32,161 nt of DNA from Gammaproteobacteria bacterium RIFCSPLOWO2_02_FULL_38_11 (GTDB lineage Bacteria > Pseudomonadota > Gammaproteobacteria > HIGHO2-12-38-15). Positions within the stretch are counted from its first letter, which is position 1. The number at the start of each line of letters is the position of its first letter. Shown piece after piece: positions 1 through 7,857 of this stretch. The translations under genes were made by a program, and so were the position numbers. Under the pieces are notes generated by a model, which was not told the origin of the DNA, ran no database searches, and saw only the letters and a program-made list of their open reading frames with translations. The DNA lies in assembly GCA_001801745.1 (NCBI GenBank), contig MGYM01000044.1, positions 22,110 to 54,270 of the forward strand. The letters are read 5' to 3'.

Positions 1-570
1 TTTTCTCGTTTCTTCAGATAATTTTTCATTTCCAAAAAGTGCAGGAATGCGAAGACGTTCGTTTTTTGAATCCATCACAACAAGGCTTGGCATTAATTGT
101 CTAACCGCACCCTTCTCATTTAAGATTTCGATATTCTCATCCTCTTCCAACATTTTTCTTAAATACTTTTCTTCTTTTAATGTCACAGGCAGGCGCAATT
201 TTTTTTCTGGAGACAAGTTTTCAAAAGGAGTTTGAGAAAGAAGCGCCGTGGCATTTTTTTCAATTGCTTTTTGATAAGACCTATTTGCCTTGGCACTTTC
301 TCCTGCTGAAGGAATATATCCAACTATCCTACTAGGATTTATCCCAAGTTCCGCTGCTTCCAAATACGCAGACGCACGGTATGTTCTCTTAAAACCGCTT
401 AAAATTAATTTTTCTTTTTCAGGATTTGTTTTAAAAAATTCAGCTATCTTTTTCAGCACGCCCGTAACAGCCGCTCTGGAATCAAGCTTATGTTCTGGAG
501 CAGGTCCTTTGACATAAGATGCTATGTCTTCACTAAGAATACATTTTTTTGGATCACCCGATCTTGGCAT
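1..570 (-). CDS. Unrecognised effector-like protein, 3' end cut by window edge
   Basis: An open frame of 190 codons runs from the ATG at 570 to the left edge with no stop, so the C-terminus lies outside the window. The protein begins MPRSGDPKKCILSEDIASYV and is soluble, Lys/Glu-rich and apparently helical, with no signal peptide or membrane segment. I recognise no family. In-frame stop TGA lies about ten codons upstream and no other start intervenes; a GAGG sits about 8 nt before the ATG, and a TATAAT on the same strand (611-616) is suitably placed as a -10. Codon use (Lys, Glu, Leu-rich, AT-rich) matches the other effector-like genes in the window, but a role as an effector is only inference from neighbourhood and composition. 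Confidence 0.75.
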   Translation of the reverse strand, partial: MPRSGDPKKCILSEDIASYVKGPAPEHKLDSRAAVTGVLKKIAEFFKTNPEKEKLILSGFKRTYRASAYLEAAELGINPSRIVGYIPSAGESAKANRSYQKAIEKNATALLSQTPFENLSPEKKLRLPVTLKEEKYLRKMLEEDENIEILNEKGAVRQLMPSLVVMDSKNERLRIPALFGNEKLSEETRK

Positions 571-610
571 GCAAGCAACCTCAACCCTTTCACTTACTCA
601 TCGTATCTAA

Positions 611-616
611 ATTATA
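611..616 (-). promoter_or_regulatory. Candidate -10 box for the left-edge gene
   Basis: Perfect TATAAT on the minus strand about 40 nt upstream of the ATG at 570. The -35 region is poor; a single CTTAAT half-site lies just upstream of the box. Position and sequence support it; no consensus -35 does. Confidence 0.4.
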
Positions 617-660
617 GTGAAGCTAGATTAAGGAAATCTGAAATTTTTGCCCCAATAGCG

Positions 661-906
661 TTTCACGCTTACAGCGCTGAAATCTGTTTTTATCATTACC
701 CAGTCTTGCAAGCAGCGAAGCTCGCTTTAGACTGGGCTAAACTTCGTTGCCAGGCTTTCGGCCTGAAAACATGAAAATTTTATCAAAATTATAGCGTTTC
801 GCGCTTACAGCGCTTGTGATTTACGGGGAATTCGATACCTAGGGTTACGTTGTGCTTCGCACAACTCACCCTGGGCTAAGCGCGCTTGCGCGCTGTAAGC
901 GCGAAA
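661..906. repeat. Modular palindromic repeat element, copy A
   Basis: This element fills most of the gene-free interval 571-959. Its left end (661-677) and right end (890-906) are inverted 17-mers differing at one base; an extra internal copy of the left end (797-813) is the exact reverse complement of 890-906. Inside are three nested stems: CCCAGTCT/AGACTGGG (699-736), CAGGC/GCCTG (751-765), and CCTAGGGT/ACCCTGGG (838-875) enclosing TTGTGC-TTC-GCACAA (850-864). A second copy lies at 22176-22429, with the last module in the opposite orientation. No protein-coding capacity is evident. It resembles a non-autonomous MITE/REP-like element; the family is not one I can name. The rest of the interval, apart from the -10 at 611-616, shows nothing further. 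Confidence 0.85.
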
Positions 907-959
907 CTCGCGTTTTCAACTGCGAGGGGGATATACCAACAGATTTCAGAATATGAAAA

Positions 960-1223
960 TTAACTTAAGACCCACTCACCGTTCTTTTTAATTTCGGCAT
1001 ACATTGCATCCGGTGCTAAATCAATTTCACCGGGCCACGTCACCGCACCATACTCAAGACCCACTTGATTAAATAACACAGGATTTTTGAGTACAGCAAA
1101 CACACCGGCTGTTTCACTGAGTACTAATTTAGACATATCAACAATACCTTGCGTTCCATCAAGAAAGGTGACTTGCAGACGATAACCTTCTAAAGGAGAA
1201 ACAGTTGCAACACGCCAAAGCAT
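960..1223 (-). CDS. DUF2442 domain protein
   Basis: An 87-residue soluble protein matching the DUF2442 pattern: an N-terminal V-x-P-L-E-x-Y-x-L-x-V-T-F-x-D-G stretch (residues 8-24), a central GVFAVLKNPVLFNQV segment, and the typical W-P-G-E-I-D-L-A-P-D-x-M-Y ending (residues 63-75). These small proteins are widespread in bacteria and often encoded next to toxin-antitoxin-like DUF4160 genes; their function is unknown. No DUF4160 partner is visible here. AAGGAG lies about 5 nt before the ATG. It starts only 9 nt after the stop of the upstream porin gene (1233-2723), so the two are probably co-transcribed, although no functional link is evident. Confidence 0.85.
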   Translation of the reverse strand: MLWRVATVSPLEGYRLQVTFLDGTQGIVDMSKLVLSETAGVFAVLKNPVLFNQVGLEYGAVTWPGEIDLAPDAMYAEIKKNGEWVLS

Positions 1224-1232
1224 ATTTACTCC

Positions 1233-2723
1233 TTAGAAATACACCCCTAGCTGCGCTGTCACCGTTTGGCTGGTATGACCCAAATCACTTCCTGTGTTTA
1301 CCGCCAAACCGCCACCGCCGGAGGCATAATCACTGGCCTCGTAATTGATATCATGACGAAATTCAATGGTTGCAATCGTGCTTTGCCAAGCTGCCATGCT
1401 GTAAACAGCTCTGTACGTTTGTTTGGGGATCAATAAAGCAAGCGCTTCACTTGAATTGCCATATCCCACCGCCACCGCACTGGGATGCGAATACGTCATA
1501 AAACTGTAAGACCCTTCAATATTTAAAGCCCCCGGGCGCGCACTACGACCGTTAAAAGACATGTCCGTCGACGCGAAAGAACGGATCGAATCAACATACT
1601 CCGCCCTCAAATTATATTTATCTATCGCAATATTACCGCGTATATCCACAGCAGGAACACGGTGCGCTAAATTTTCTGTTGCGCTTGATCCGCCAAATCC
1701 TGTGAAACCTGACGTCTGCCCGTTATCTTGCATACCTAACGAATCTGCAATGTTTGCAATATATCCCACACCCACATCTGTTTTTACCTTACCAAAATCT
1801 TTTGCAAGACCTGCATTCACACCCACTTGATTAATATGCCCCAATGTACCACCTGAACCACTGTCTCCTTTGAAGGTAAACACTGAGCCATAAGGCCCTT
1901 GTGGCCCTGGGCTATACCCTATCAACACAGCACGCTCTAACATCTCCCCCACCGACGCGGTTAACGGCGCACTCAACATATTGCTGGCGTACAATCCAAA
2001 CGGAACATAAAACTGACCTATCGTGCCATACGCCGGCGCTTTATTTAAATTACCAATACTCAAAAATCCTTTAGTCAACACAACGCGCGAATTGGTAACA
2101 CGTGTGATCGGCGGGTTATTCGCCGAAGGCGCGGAACTATCATATGAGAATCCTAGAAATGAAACAGCAAAACGATTTAACACCGCCGCCATATCCAATT
2201 CTGCACCCGTTAAATTAATATCACTCGTGCGATTACCCGAATAAGGCGTGCTCGCCAAGGCTTGCGCTTCTACTTTTCCAGAAAATTGCACAAATGGATT
2301 TTTTGGATAAGGAATTTTATTGTTAAGATAAGTGTTATATAACCTTTGTTGAAATTGTAATAAACGCAAATCTTCATTTACACTCGGCAAATTCACAATT
2401 AAATGCGCGCCATTAAAATAGGTTTGCTCACCAATGTAAGGCGCACTTAGTATTGGCGTTGCACCAAAATAAAAAGCAGAAGGAATGTCGATGTGATCAA
2501 CCGGTGTGTTTTCGACAGTAATCGATGTTGTTGGCGTTGGTTTTTTAGATTGAAGTTTGTGAACTTGAGAACACAGTGTATTAACTTTTTTTCGTAACTC
2601 GTATTGCTCTTTTTTGACATCGTCCACCGATGTCGTGGGCGCAGCAGGAACCGACTCTTCAGCCATCGCGCCTGGGGATAATAATGCGGCAAACATCATC
2701 ATCAAAAACAATTTGATTTTCAT
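1233..2723 (-). CDS. LbtU/DUF3573-like outer-membrane porin
   Basis: A 496-residue protein with a signal peptide (MKIKLFLMMMFAALLSPGAMA, cleavage around residue 22), a short coiled-coil segment (about 33-60), a low-complexity Pro/Thr linker and a long Gly/Ser/Asn/aromatic-rich region with alternating hydrophobic residues ending in Phe, as expected of an outer-membrane beta-barrel. The stretch GTIGQFYVPFGLYASNM (about 234-250) and the overall layout resemble the DUF3573/LbtU family, which includes the Legionella legiobactin receptor-porin LbtU and the Francisella FupA/FslE siderophore proteins. A role in iron or siderophore uptake is therefore possible, but I see no Fur-like box upstream. GAGGAG is 7 nt before the ATG. 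Family assignment is good; the substrate is unknown. Confidence 0.8.
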   Translation of the reverse strand: MKIKLFLMMMFAALLSPGAMAEESVPAAPTTSVDDVKKEQYELRKKVNTLCSQVHKLQSKKPTPTTSITVENTPVDHIDIPSAFYFGATPILSAPYIGEQTYFNGAHLIVNLPSVNEDLRLLQFQQRLYNTYLNNKIPYPKNPFVQFSGKVEAQALASTPYSGNRTSDINLTGAELDMAAVLNRFAVSFLGFSYDSSAPSANNPPITRVTNSRVVLTKGFLSIGNLNKAPAYGTIGQFYVPFGLYASNMLSAPLTASVGEMLERAVLIGYSPGPQGPYGSVFTFKGDSGSGGTLGHINQVGVNAGLAKDFGKVKTDVGVGYIANIADSLGMQDNGQTSGFTGFGGSSATENLAHRVPAVDIRGNIAIDKYNLRAEYVDSIRSFASTDMSFNGRSARPGALNIEGSYSFMTYSHPSAVAVGYGNSSEALALLIPKQTYRAVYSMAAWQSTIATIEFRHDINYEASDYASGGGGLAVNTGSDLGHTSQTVTAQLGVYF

Positions 2724-2779
2724 AAAACACTCCTCGAAAGATTTTTAAATTATTTTTCTTCGTTCCTTCGAAGAATAAA

Positions 2780-3517
2780 TTAGTCTACTGTTCTTTTCCG
2801 TGAAGCGCTTATATTAATCCATTCTACAAAAACTGAAAAGCCTATCGCGAAATAAATATAATTACGATTAATATGGAAGTGAAATCCATCTGCAATCAAG
2901 ACGACGCCCACCAATAATAAAAAACAAAGCGCTAAAATTTCAATAGTAGGATGCGTTTGAATAAAACGATTCAATTTTTCTGTTGCGAACAACATCATTG
3001 TCACCGCAATGATAATCGCCAAGGCCATCACCGTGAATTCCCGCGCCATACCCACTGCTGTGATCACGCTGTCCAACGAGAAAATGATATCAAGCACCAT
3101 AATTTGCAATACGACTTTAACAAGATGCGGGTAAGTTTTTCGAGAAGAACGAGGGGTATTCCCCATCACCATTTCCACTTTTCTATGAATTTCTCGAACA
3201 GCTTCCACCAATAAATACAAACCTCCTAACAATAAAACAAGATCACGCACTGAAAAATTAAGGTCTACCAACGAAAGAAGAGGTGTCGTCAAACCCACTA
3301 ATTCTTTCATACACGCTAACAACATGAGGCGCGTGATCACGGCCATCCCCAAACCCCATCGACGCGCTAACCGTTGCTTGCTTGAAGGTAGCTGATTACT
3401 CATCAATGTAATAAATACTAAATTATCAATCCCCAAAACAATTTCCAAGGCTGTTAAGGTCAGCAAACTAATCCAGGTTTGATAACTCAACCACATTGAA
3501 TAATTTAATAGTTCCAT
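2780..3517 (-). CDS. TerC-family integral membrane protein
   Basis: A 245-residue inner-membrane protein with about seven hydrophobic segments and the two TerC signature acidic motifs: LEIVLGIDNLVFI (D31) and VLDIIFSLDSVITAVGMA (D143, D149). A charged cytoplasmic loop separates the two halves (about 106-132). TerC-family proteins are implicated in metal (notably Mn2+) export and in tellurite resistance; the substrate here cannot be read from sequence. It follows relA with a 4-nt gap, and an AGGTG inside the relA 3' end serves as the ribosome binding site, so it is the last gene of that operon. A 7-bp stem at 2756-2775 lies just past the stop but lacks a T-tract. Confidence 0.9.
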   Translation of the reverse strand: MELLNYSMWLSYQTWISLLTLTALEIVLGIDNLVFITLMSNQLPSSKQRLARRWGLGMAVITRLMLLACMKELVGLTTPLLSLVDLNFSVRDLVLLLGGLYLLVEAVREIHRKVEMVMGNTPRSSRKTYPHLVKVVLQIMVLDIIFSLDSVITAVGMAREFTVMALAIIIAVTMMLFATEKLNRFIQTHPTIEILALCFLLLVGVVLIADGFHFHINRNYIYFAIGFSVFVEWINISASRKRTVD

Positions 3518-3521
3518 TTTT

Positions 3522-5708
3522 CTATTTCACCTGTCTTGTGACACTCACCATACCTGATAAATACTGAATTTTATCTAATACTTTATTCAATAAAGATAGA
3601 CCACTCACCGACACCGTCAAGGTAATATAGGCTAGGTTATCTCGCCCCAATTTAGTTTGCACACCCAAAAGACTTATTTTTTCTAAGGCTAACACAGAAG
3701 TGATATCTCGCAATAAGCCATGACGATCATGAGCCACCACGTATAAATCCACGGGGTAACTCACCTTTTCATTTTCATACCATTTGACATCGATAAAACG
3801 TGCACGAACATCCTCTTCTAAATTTTCTGATTGCAGCACATTCATGCAATCTTTACGATGAATGGCAACACCACGTGTTTTAGTAATAAAACCAACGATA
3901 GGCTCCCCTGGCACAGGCTTACAACATTTTGCCGTGTACGTTAGAAAATTTTCAGCACCTTCAATAAAAGCCGCCTTGGACGTGACTTTTCTTGAAGGTT
4001 TTAAAACAACAAAAGCTTCCGGCATTGATTTGGGTTTTTCAATTAAATGGGTAATTTGACTTAAACGAATATCTCCATTGCCCAAAGCCGCTAACATATC
4101 TTGTCGCGATTTAAAATGTAATTGATGCGCTATCTCTTCTGGATTAATGCTCTGAATACCTAAGCGTTTTAATTCTTTTTCTAATACCGCCGCGCCTTCT
4201 TGACTATGCCTCTCAAAATCCAATTGACGAAACCAATGGTGCAGCTTCGCCCGCGCTCGAGCCGTTTTAATATAACCGGATGATGGATTAAGCCAATCTC
4301 GACTAGGGTGACTTTCTTTCGCTGTTAAGATATCAACACGCTCACCTGTGCCCAACACATGCGTCAAAGGCACCATCACCCCATTGATTTTCGCACCACG
4401 ACAACGATGCCCCACATCACTGTGAATGTGATAGGCTAAATCCACAGGCGTGGCACCCACAGGCAAATCAATAATATCGCCCTTAGGTGTAAATACATAA
4501 ACACGATCATTAAATAATTTCTTTTGTGCTTCGGCCGATATATTTTCGGTCTCAACTAACTCTCGCTGCCAATCTAAAACTTGTCTCAACCACGCAATTT
4601 TTTCTTCATAATCACTTCTTCTTGTCGCGCCTTCTTTATACATCCAATGCGCCGCCACACCTAGTTCAGAAACATTGTGCATCTCAATCGTCCGAATCTG
4701 CACTTCGACATTTCTTTTTTGTGGCCCCAATACCGCCGTGTGCAAAGACGCATAACCGTTTGCCTTAGGATGCGCAATGTAATCATCAAACTCTTTGGCA
4801 ATCGGTTCCCACAAATGATGCACCACACTCAAAACTTGATAACATTGTTCGACAGTATCCACCAAAACTCGCACCGCACTCACATCATAGATTTCTTCAT
4901 AACCCACTGATTTTCTTTTCATTTTGCGATAAATACTATAAATATGCTTTGCACGCCCAGAAATTTGAAAATGCACCACACCTTCTTTTTTTAATGTTTT
5001 ATCTATAACTGAAATCACATCTTGAATATAGTTTTCACGATCAAGACGACGCGCATCCAACAACTTCGCCAATTTTTTATAAGTTTGTGGTTCAAGATAA
5101 CGAAATGATAAATCTTCCAGCTCCCATTTTAACTGCCCCAAGCCCAAACGATTGGCCAAGGGCGAATAGATATCCATTACTTCATGTGCGATTTTCTGTT
5201 GCTCGACTTTATTTAAAGTGCTTGCATAACGCAACACACATAAACGTTCTGCCAATTTAATAAAAACTCCCCGCACATCTTGCACCATGACTAATAACAT
5301 TTTTCTTAAATTTTCAATATGAATTTCATGGTGTTTGTGCCAAAGATTCACGCCCTCCATTTGCAATACGCCTGCCAATAAATTCGAAACACCCTTACTC
5401 ACTTGTTCTGAAATATCTTCCAACCTCAAATCTGCATTACGCACTGTGTTATACAATAATGCTGTCACTAAGGTTTCAACATCTAAATTCAATTCAAATA
5501 AAATTTCCGCCATAATGACGCCTTGTTGAAAACAAGACTGTCCTTCGGACGTGAGATGATCGCCACTTGCCACTTGCGCCAAATGAAGGGCGTGACGTAA
5601 AAAACTAACTTCTTTTGCAGAACGTTTTTGCGAAAAATGCGTCAACCATTTTTCAACATCGACTTGCCCATCGTCATTATAATGCGTGGCTCGTTTAATC
5701 TTTACCAT
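3522..5708 (-). CDS. relA: GTP pyrophosphokinase RelA (stringent response)
   Basis: A 728-residue RelA/SpoT homologue that makes (p)ppGpp from ATP and GTP/GDP on amino-acid-starved ribosomes. Order: N-terminal pseudo-hydrolase domain in which the HD pair is replaced by Tyr-Asn (LLYNTVR, residues 86-87), synthetase domain (about 235-385) containing RAKHIYSIYRKM and EFDDYIAHPKANGY, TGS domain (about 400-465, beginning DRVYVFTPKG), and a C-terminal zinc-finger/ACT region. The EFDD motif at 306-309 is the acidic form typical of RelA rather than the RxKD of bifunctional SpoT, so this should be a synthetase only. Length is close to E. coli RelA (744). It lies 69 nt downstream of rlmD, the same order as in E. 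coli. The ribosome binding site is weak (GGAT). Confidence 0.97.
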   Translation of the reverse strand: MVKIKRATHYNDDGQVDVEKWLTHFSQKRSAKEVSFLRHALHLAQVASGDHLTSEGQSCFQQGVIMAEILFELNLDVETLVTALLYNTVRNADLRLEDISEQVSKGVSNLLAGVLQMEGVNLWHKHHEIHIENLRKMLLVMVQDVRGVFIKLAERLCVLRYASTLNKVEQQKIAHEVMDIYSPLANRLGLGQLKWELEDLSFRYLEPQTYKKLAKLLDARRLDRENYIQDVISVIDKTLKKEGVVHFQISGRAKHIYSIYRKMKRKSVGYEEIYDVSAVRVLVDTVEQCYQVLSVVHHLWEPIAKEFDDYIAHPKANGYASLHTAVLGPQKRNVEVQIRTIEMHNVSELGVAAHWMYKEGATRRSDYEEKIAWLRQVLDWQRELVETENISAEAQKKLFNDRVYVFTPKGDIIDLPVGATPVDLAYHIHSDVGHRCRGAKINGVMVPLTHVLGTGERVDILTAKESHPSRDWLNPSSGYIKTARARAKLHHWFRQLDFERHSQEGAAVLEKELKRLGIQSINPEEIAHQLHFKSRQDMLAALGNGDIRLSQITHLIEKPKSMPEAFVVLKPSRKVTSKAAFIEGAENFLTYTAKCCKPVPGEPIVGFITKTRGVAIHRKDCMNVLQSENLEEDVRARFIDVKWYENEKVSYPVDLYVVAHDRHGLLRDITSVLALEKISLLGVQTKLGRDNLAYITLTVSVSGLSLLNKVLDKIQYLSGMVSVTRQVK

Positions 5709-5777
5709 TTAAAAGATCCGCTTAAAAACGAAATAAAAAAATGAGCGCAACAAAGTTATAACGTAAAAAGGCAATTT

Positions 5778-7076
5778 TTAGAGGCGCCCTTTAAATACCG
5801 CGATCGACTCAACATGCCCTGTTTGAGGAAACATATCTACAATCCCTGCGCTTTCCAAACTATAACCCTGACTCACAAGATACCCTGCATCCCGCGCCAA
5901 AGTCGCAGGATTACAAGACACATACACCAAACGCTCTGCCTGTAACGACATTGACGTCAATAATTCAACGGCCCCCACACGCGGGGGGTCCAACAACACT
6001 TTATTGTAGTTCCTTTTCCAAGAAACCTCCTGCGGCAATGCCATTAAATTTTCGACAAAAAACTCAGTGTTGGAAACCTGATTTTTTTCTGCATTAAAAC
6101 GGGCTCGCGCAATCATCTCTGCTGAACCTTCCACGCCCACAACAGATTGTGCCAAGCGCGCCAAAGGTAAGGTAAAATTCCCCAAGCCACAAAAAAAATC
6201 AATCACACGATCATGAGATTGGATATCTAACAACTGAACTGCGCGTAAAACCAACTGGCGATTAATGACAGGATTGATTTGTGTAAAATCCAAAGGTTTA
6301 AAAAATAATTTCAAATCAAATTCGGGCAAACAATAAAATAAATCTTCAACGTCTTCTTCATCCAAAAGACGCACGGAATCAGGCCCTGCGGCTTGCAAGT
6401 AAATTTTAATATTTTTTTCTTTAGAAAAATTTTTTAATTTTTGAAGATCATTTTCTGAAAAATTCTCTAAATGACGAATGACAATAGCAACGCATTCATC
6501 ACCCACTGCGACTTCTATTTGTGGGATACAACGATAATTTCCCAAACTCATCAAAAGTGCACGCAAGCTTTCAAATTGCTGTCCTATGGCAGGATGTAAT
6601 ATATCGCAGCGAGAAAGATCAGCGAGGAATCGTCCTTTTTTTTCATGAAATCCAATCAATAGTTTTTGTTTTTTCTCAACAAACTTCACACCCAAGCGCG
6701 CCTTGTGACGATAGTGACGGGGCGGCCCCAACAAAGGCGACAAAATTGTTTTAGGCTCAACTTTTCCGATATGGAGCAGATTTTCTAAAAGAACGGTTTG
6801 TTTGTGTTGGATTTGTAATGCAGGGGACATATATTGCTGACTGCATCCACCGCACACACCAAAATGGGGACAAAAGGCAACAACACGGTCAGGAGAAGCA
6901 TGGACAACCTCTATAACACGCCCCTCATCAAAATGACGATGTTTTCTAATGTATTCAAACGCAACCTGCTCGCCGGGCAAGCCTCCTTCTAAAAACAGCG
7001 TTTTTCCCTCAAGATGCGCAATACCACGGCCTTCATGACTTAACGAGGTAATTTCTACAATATTGTTATTTAGCAA
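5778..7076 (-). CDS. rlmD: 23S rRNA m5U1939 methyltransferase RlmD
   Basis: A 432-residue SAM-dependent enzyme that methylates U1939 of 23S rRNA. An N-terminal TRAM RNA-binding domain (about 5-58) is followed by a [4Fe-4S] site with CPHFGVCGGC (C69, C75, C78) and a fourth ligand C157 (LSRCDIL), then the methyltransferase fold with VIDFFCGLGNFTLPLA and the catalytic cysteine C388 in VYVSCNPATLARD. These positions match E. coli RlmD almost residue for residue. Translation appears to start at TTG (7076), since an in-frame TGA lies three codons upstream and no ATG precedes the TRAM domain. It overlaps the 3' end of the exonuclease gene by 11 nt, implying coupling, and precedes relA as in enterobacteria. 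Confidence 0.95.
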   Translation of the reverse strand: MLNNNIVEITSLSHEGRGIAHLEGKTLFLEGGLPGEQVAFEYIRKHRHFDEGRVIEVVHASPDRVVAFCPHFGVCGGCSQQYMSPALQIQHKQTVLLENLLHIGKVEPKTILSPLLGPPRHYRHKARLGVKFVEKKQKLLIGFHEKKGRFLADLSRCDILHPAIGQQFESLRALLMSLGNYRCIPQIEVAVGDECVAIVIRHLENFSENDLQKLKNFSKEKNIKIYLQAAGPDSVRLLDEEDVEDLFYCLPEFDLKLFFKPLDFTQINPVINRQLVLRAVQLLDIQSHDRVIDFFCGLGNFTLPLARLAQSVVGVEGSAEMIARARFNAEKNQVSNTEFFVENLMALPQEVSWKRNYNKVLLDPPRVGAVELLTSMSLQAERLVYVSCNPATLARDAGYLVSQGYSLESAGIVDMFPQTGHVESIAVFKGRL

Positions 7077-7857
7077 CTGTATTCATTTCCCATTTATCTA
7101 AAAATTCATTTAAATGCGATTTATTTGCTTGTCGCAAGTGGGATTTTACCACATCACATTCTTCCTCATATTGTTGTTTTGTTAATTTTCCACGAATTAA
7201 CTCAAAACGTAAAAAAACAAGATAGGTATTCAACACATCGGTTTCACAATAATTTCGAATGGCTTCGACTTCTCCTTTCAAAAAACACGACCACACTTTT
7301 CCACCGTGCATTCCCATTTTGCCAGGAAATCCTAATAAAGTGGCAATATCATCTAAAGGGGCCGACGCACGCGATTGATAAGCAGACAATACATCCATCA
7401 AATCTGTATGCCGATAATGATAACGATTCAAATAATTATTATATTTAAAATTATTATCTCCTTCGCCCGCTTCCCAATAACGCACACCTGGCACACCCCG
7501 TAACAAAGCACGATAATGCAAAACAGGCAGATCAAAACCTGAACCATTCCATGAAACTAAGGTCGGTGTTAATTTTTCAAGTCCTGAAAAAAAACGCTCG
7601 ATAATTTCAGCTTCGCTGCTATGTACATCTCCCAACGACCATACTTTAAATTGATTTTGATGACGTAACACAGCAGAAATACACACCACTCGCTGCAAAT
7701 AAAGTCTGATAAAATCAGAATGACCTTGCGTTTCTTGTCGACGCATAAATTGCATGGCTGATGCCACCTCCGCATCAGACAAGTCCTGTAAATTATATAA
7801 TTTTCGCCCCCCTTCCACATCAGGAACCGTTTCAATATCAAAAACAAAAATATTCAT
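7066..7857 (-). CDS. PolB-like 3'-5' exonuclease (DNA_pol_B_exo2)
   Basis: A 263-residue DnaQ-superfamily exonuclease of the stand-alone PolB-like type. The acidic metal-binding residues are all visible: FDIET (D7, E9; Exo I), SWNGSGFDLPVL (D109; Exo II), HTDLMD (D152, D155) and YCETD (Y203, D207; Exo III of the YxxxD form). It probably trims single-stranded 3' ends of DNA or RNA. Length is normal for the family. Its ATG overlaps the upstream effector-like gene by four bases (ATGA), a classic translational-coupling arrangement, and its own 3' end overlaps rlmD by 11 nt. A pairing with rlmD-relA suggests RNA/DNA housekeeping; the coupling to the upstream gene is unusual. Confidence 0.9.
   Translation of the reverse strand: MNIFVFDIETVPDVEGGRKLYNLQDLSDAEVASAMQFMRRQETQGHSDFIRLYLQRVVCISAVLRHQNQFKVWSLGDVHSSEAEIIERFFSGLEKLTPTLVSWNGSGFDLPVLHYRALLRGVPGVRYWEAGEGDNNFKYNNYLNRYHYRHTDLMDVLSAYQSRASAPLDDIATLLGFPGKMGMHGGKVWSCFLKGEVEAIRNYCETDVLNTYLVFLRFELIRGKLTKQQYEEECDVVKSHLRQANKSHLNEFLDKWEMNTVAK

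Noticed and set aside
1561-1830. Plus-strand open frame opposite the porin gene
   Set aside because: The minus-strand frame has signal peptide, barrel composition and ribosome site; the plus-strand frame has none and is a shadow.
2756-2775. TTCTTCG/CGAAGAA stem just past the TerC gene, as an intrinsic terminator
   Set aside because: Only 7 bp, mostly A/T, and no T-tract follows on the transcribed strand.
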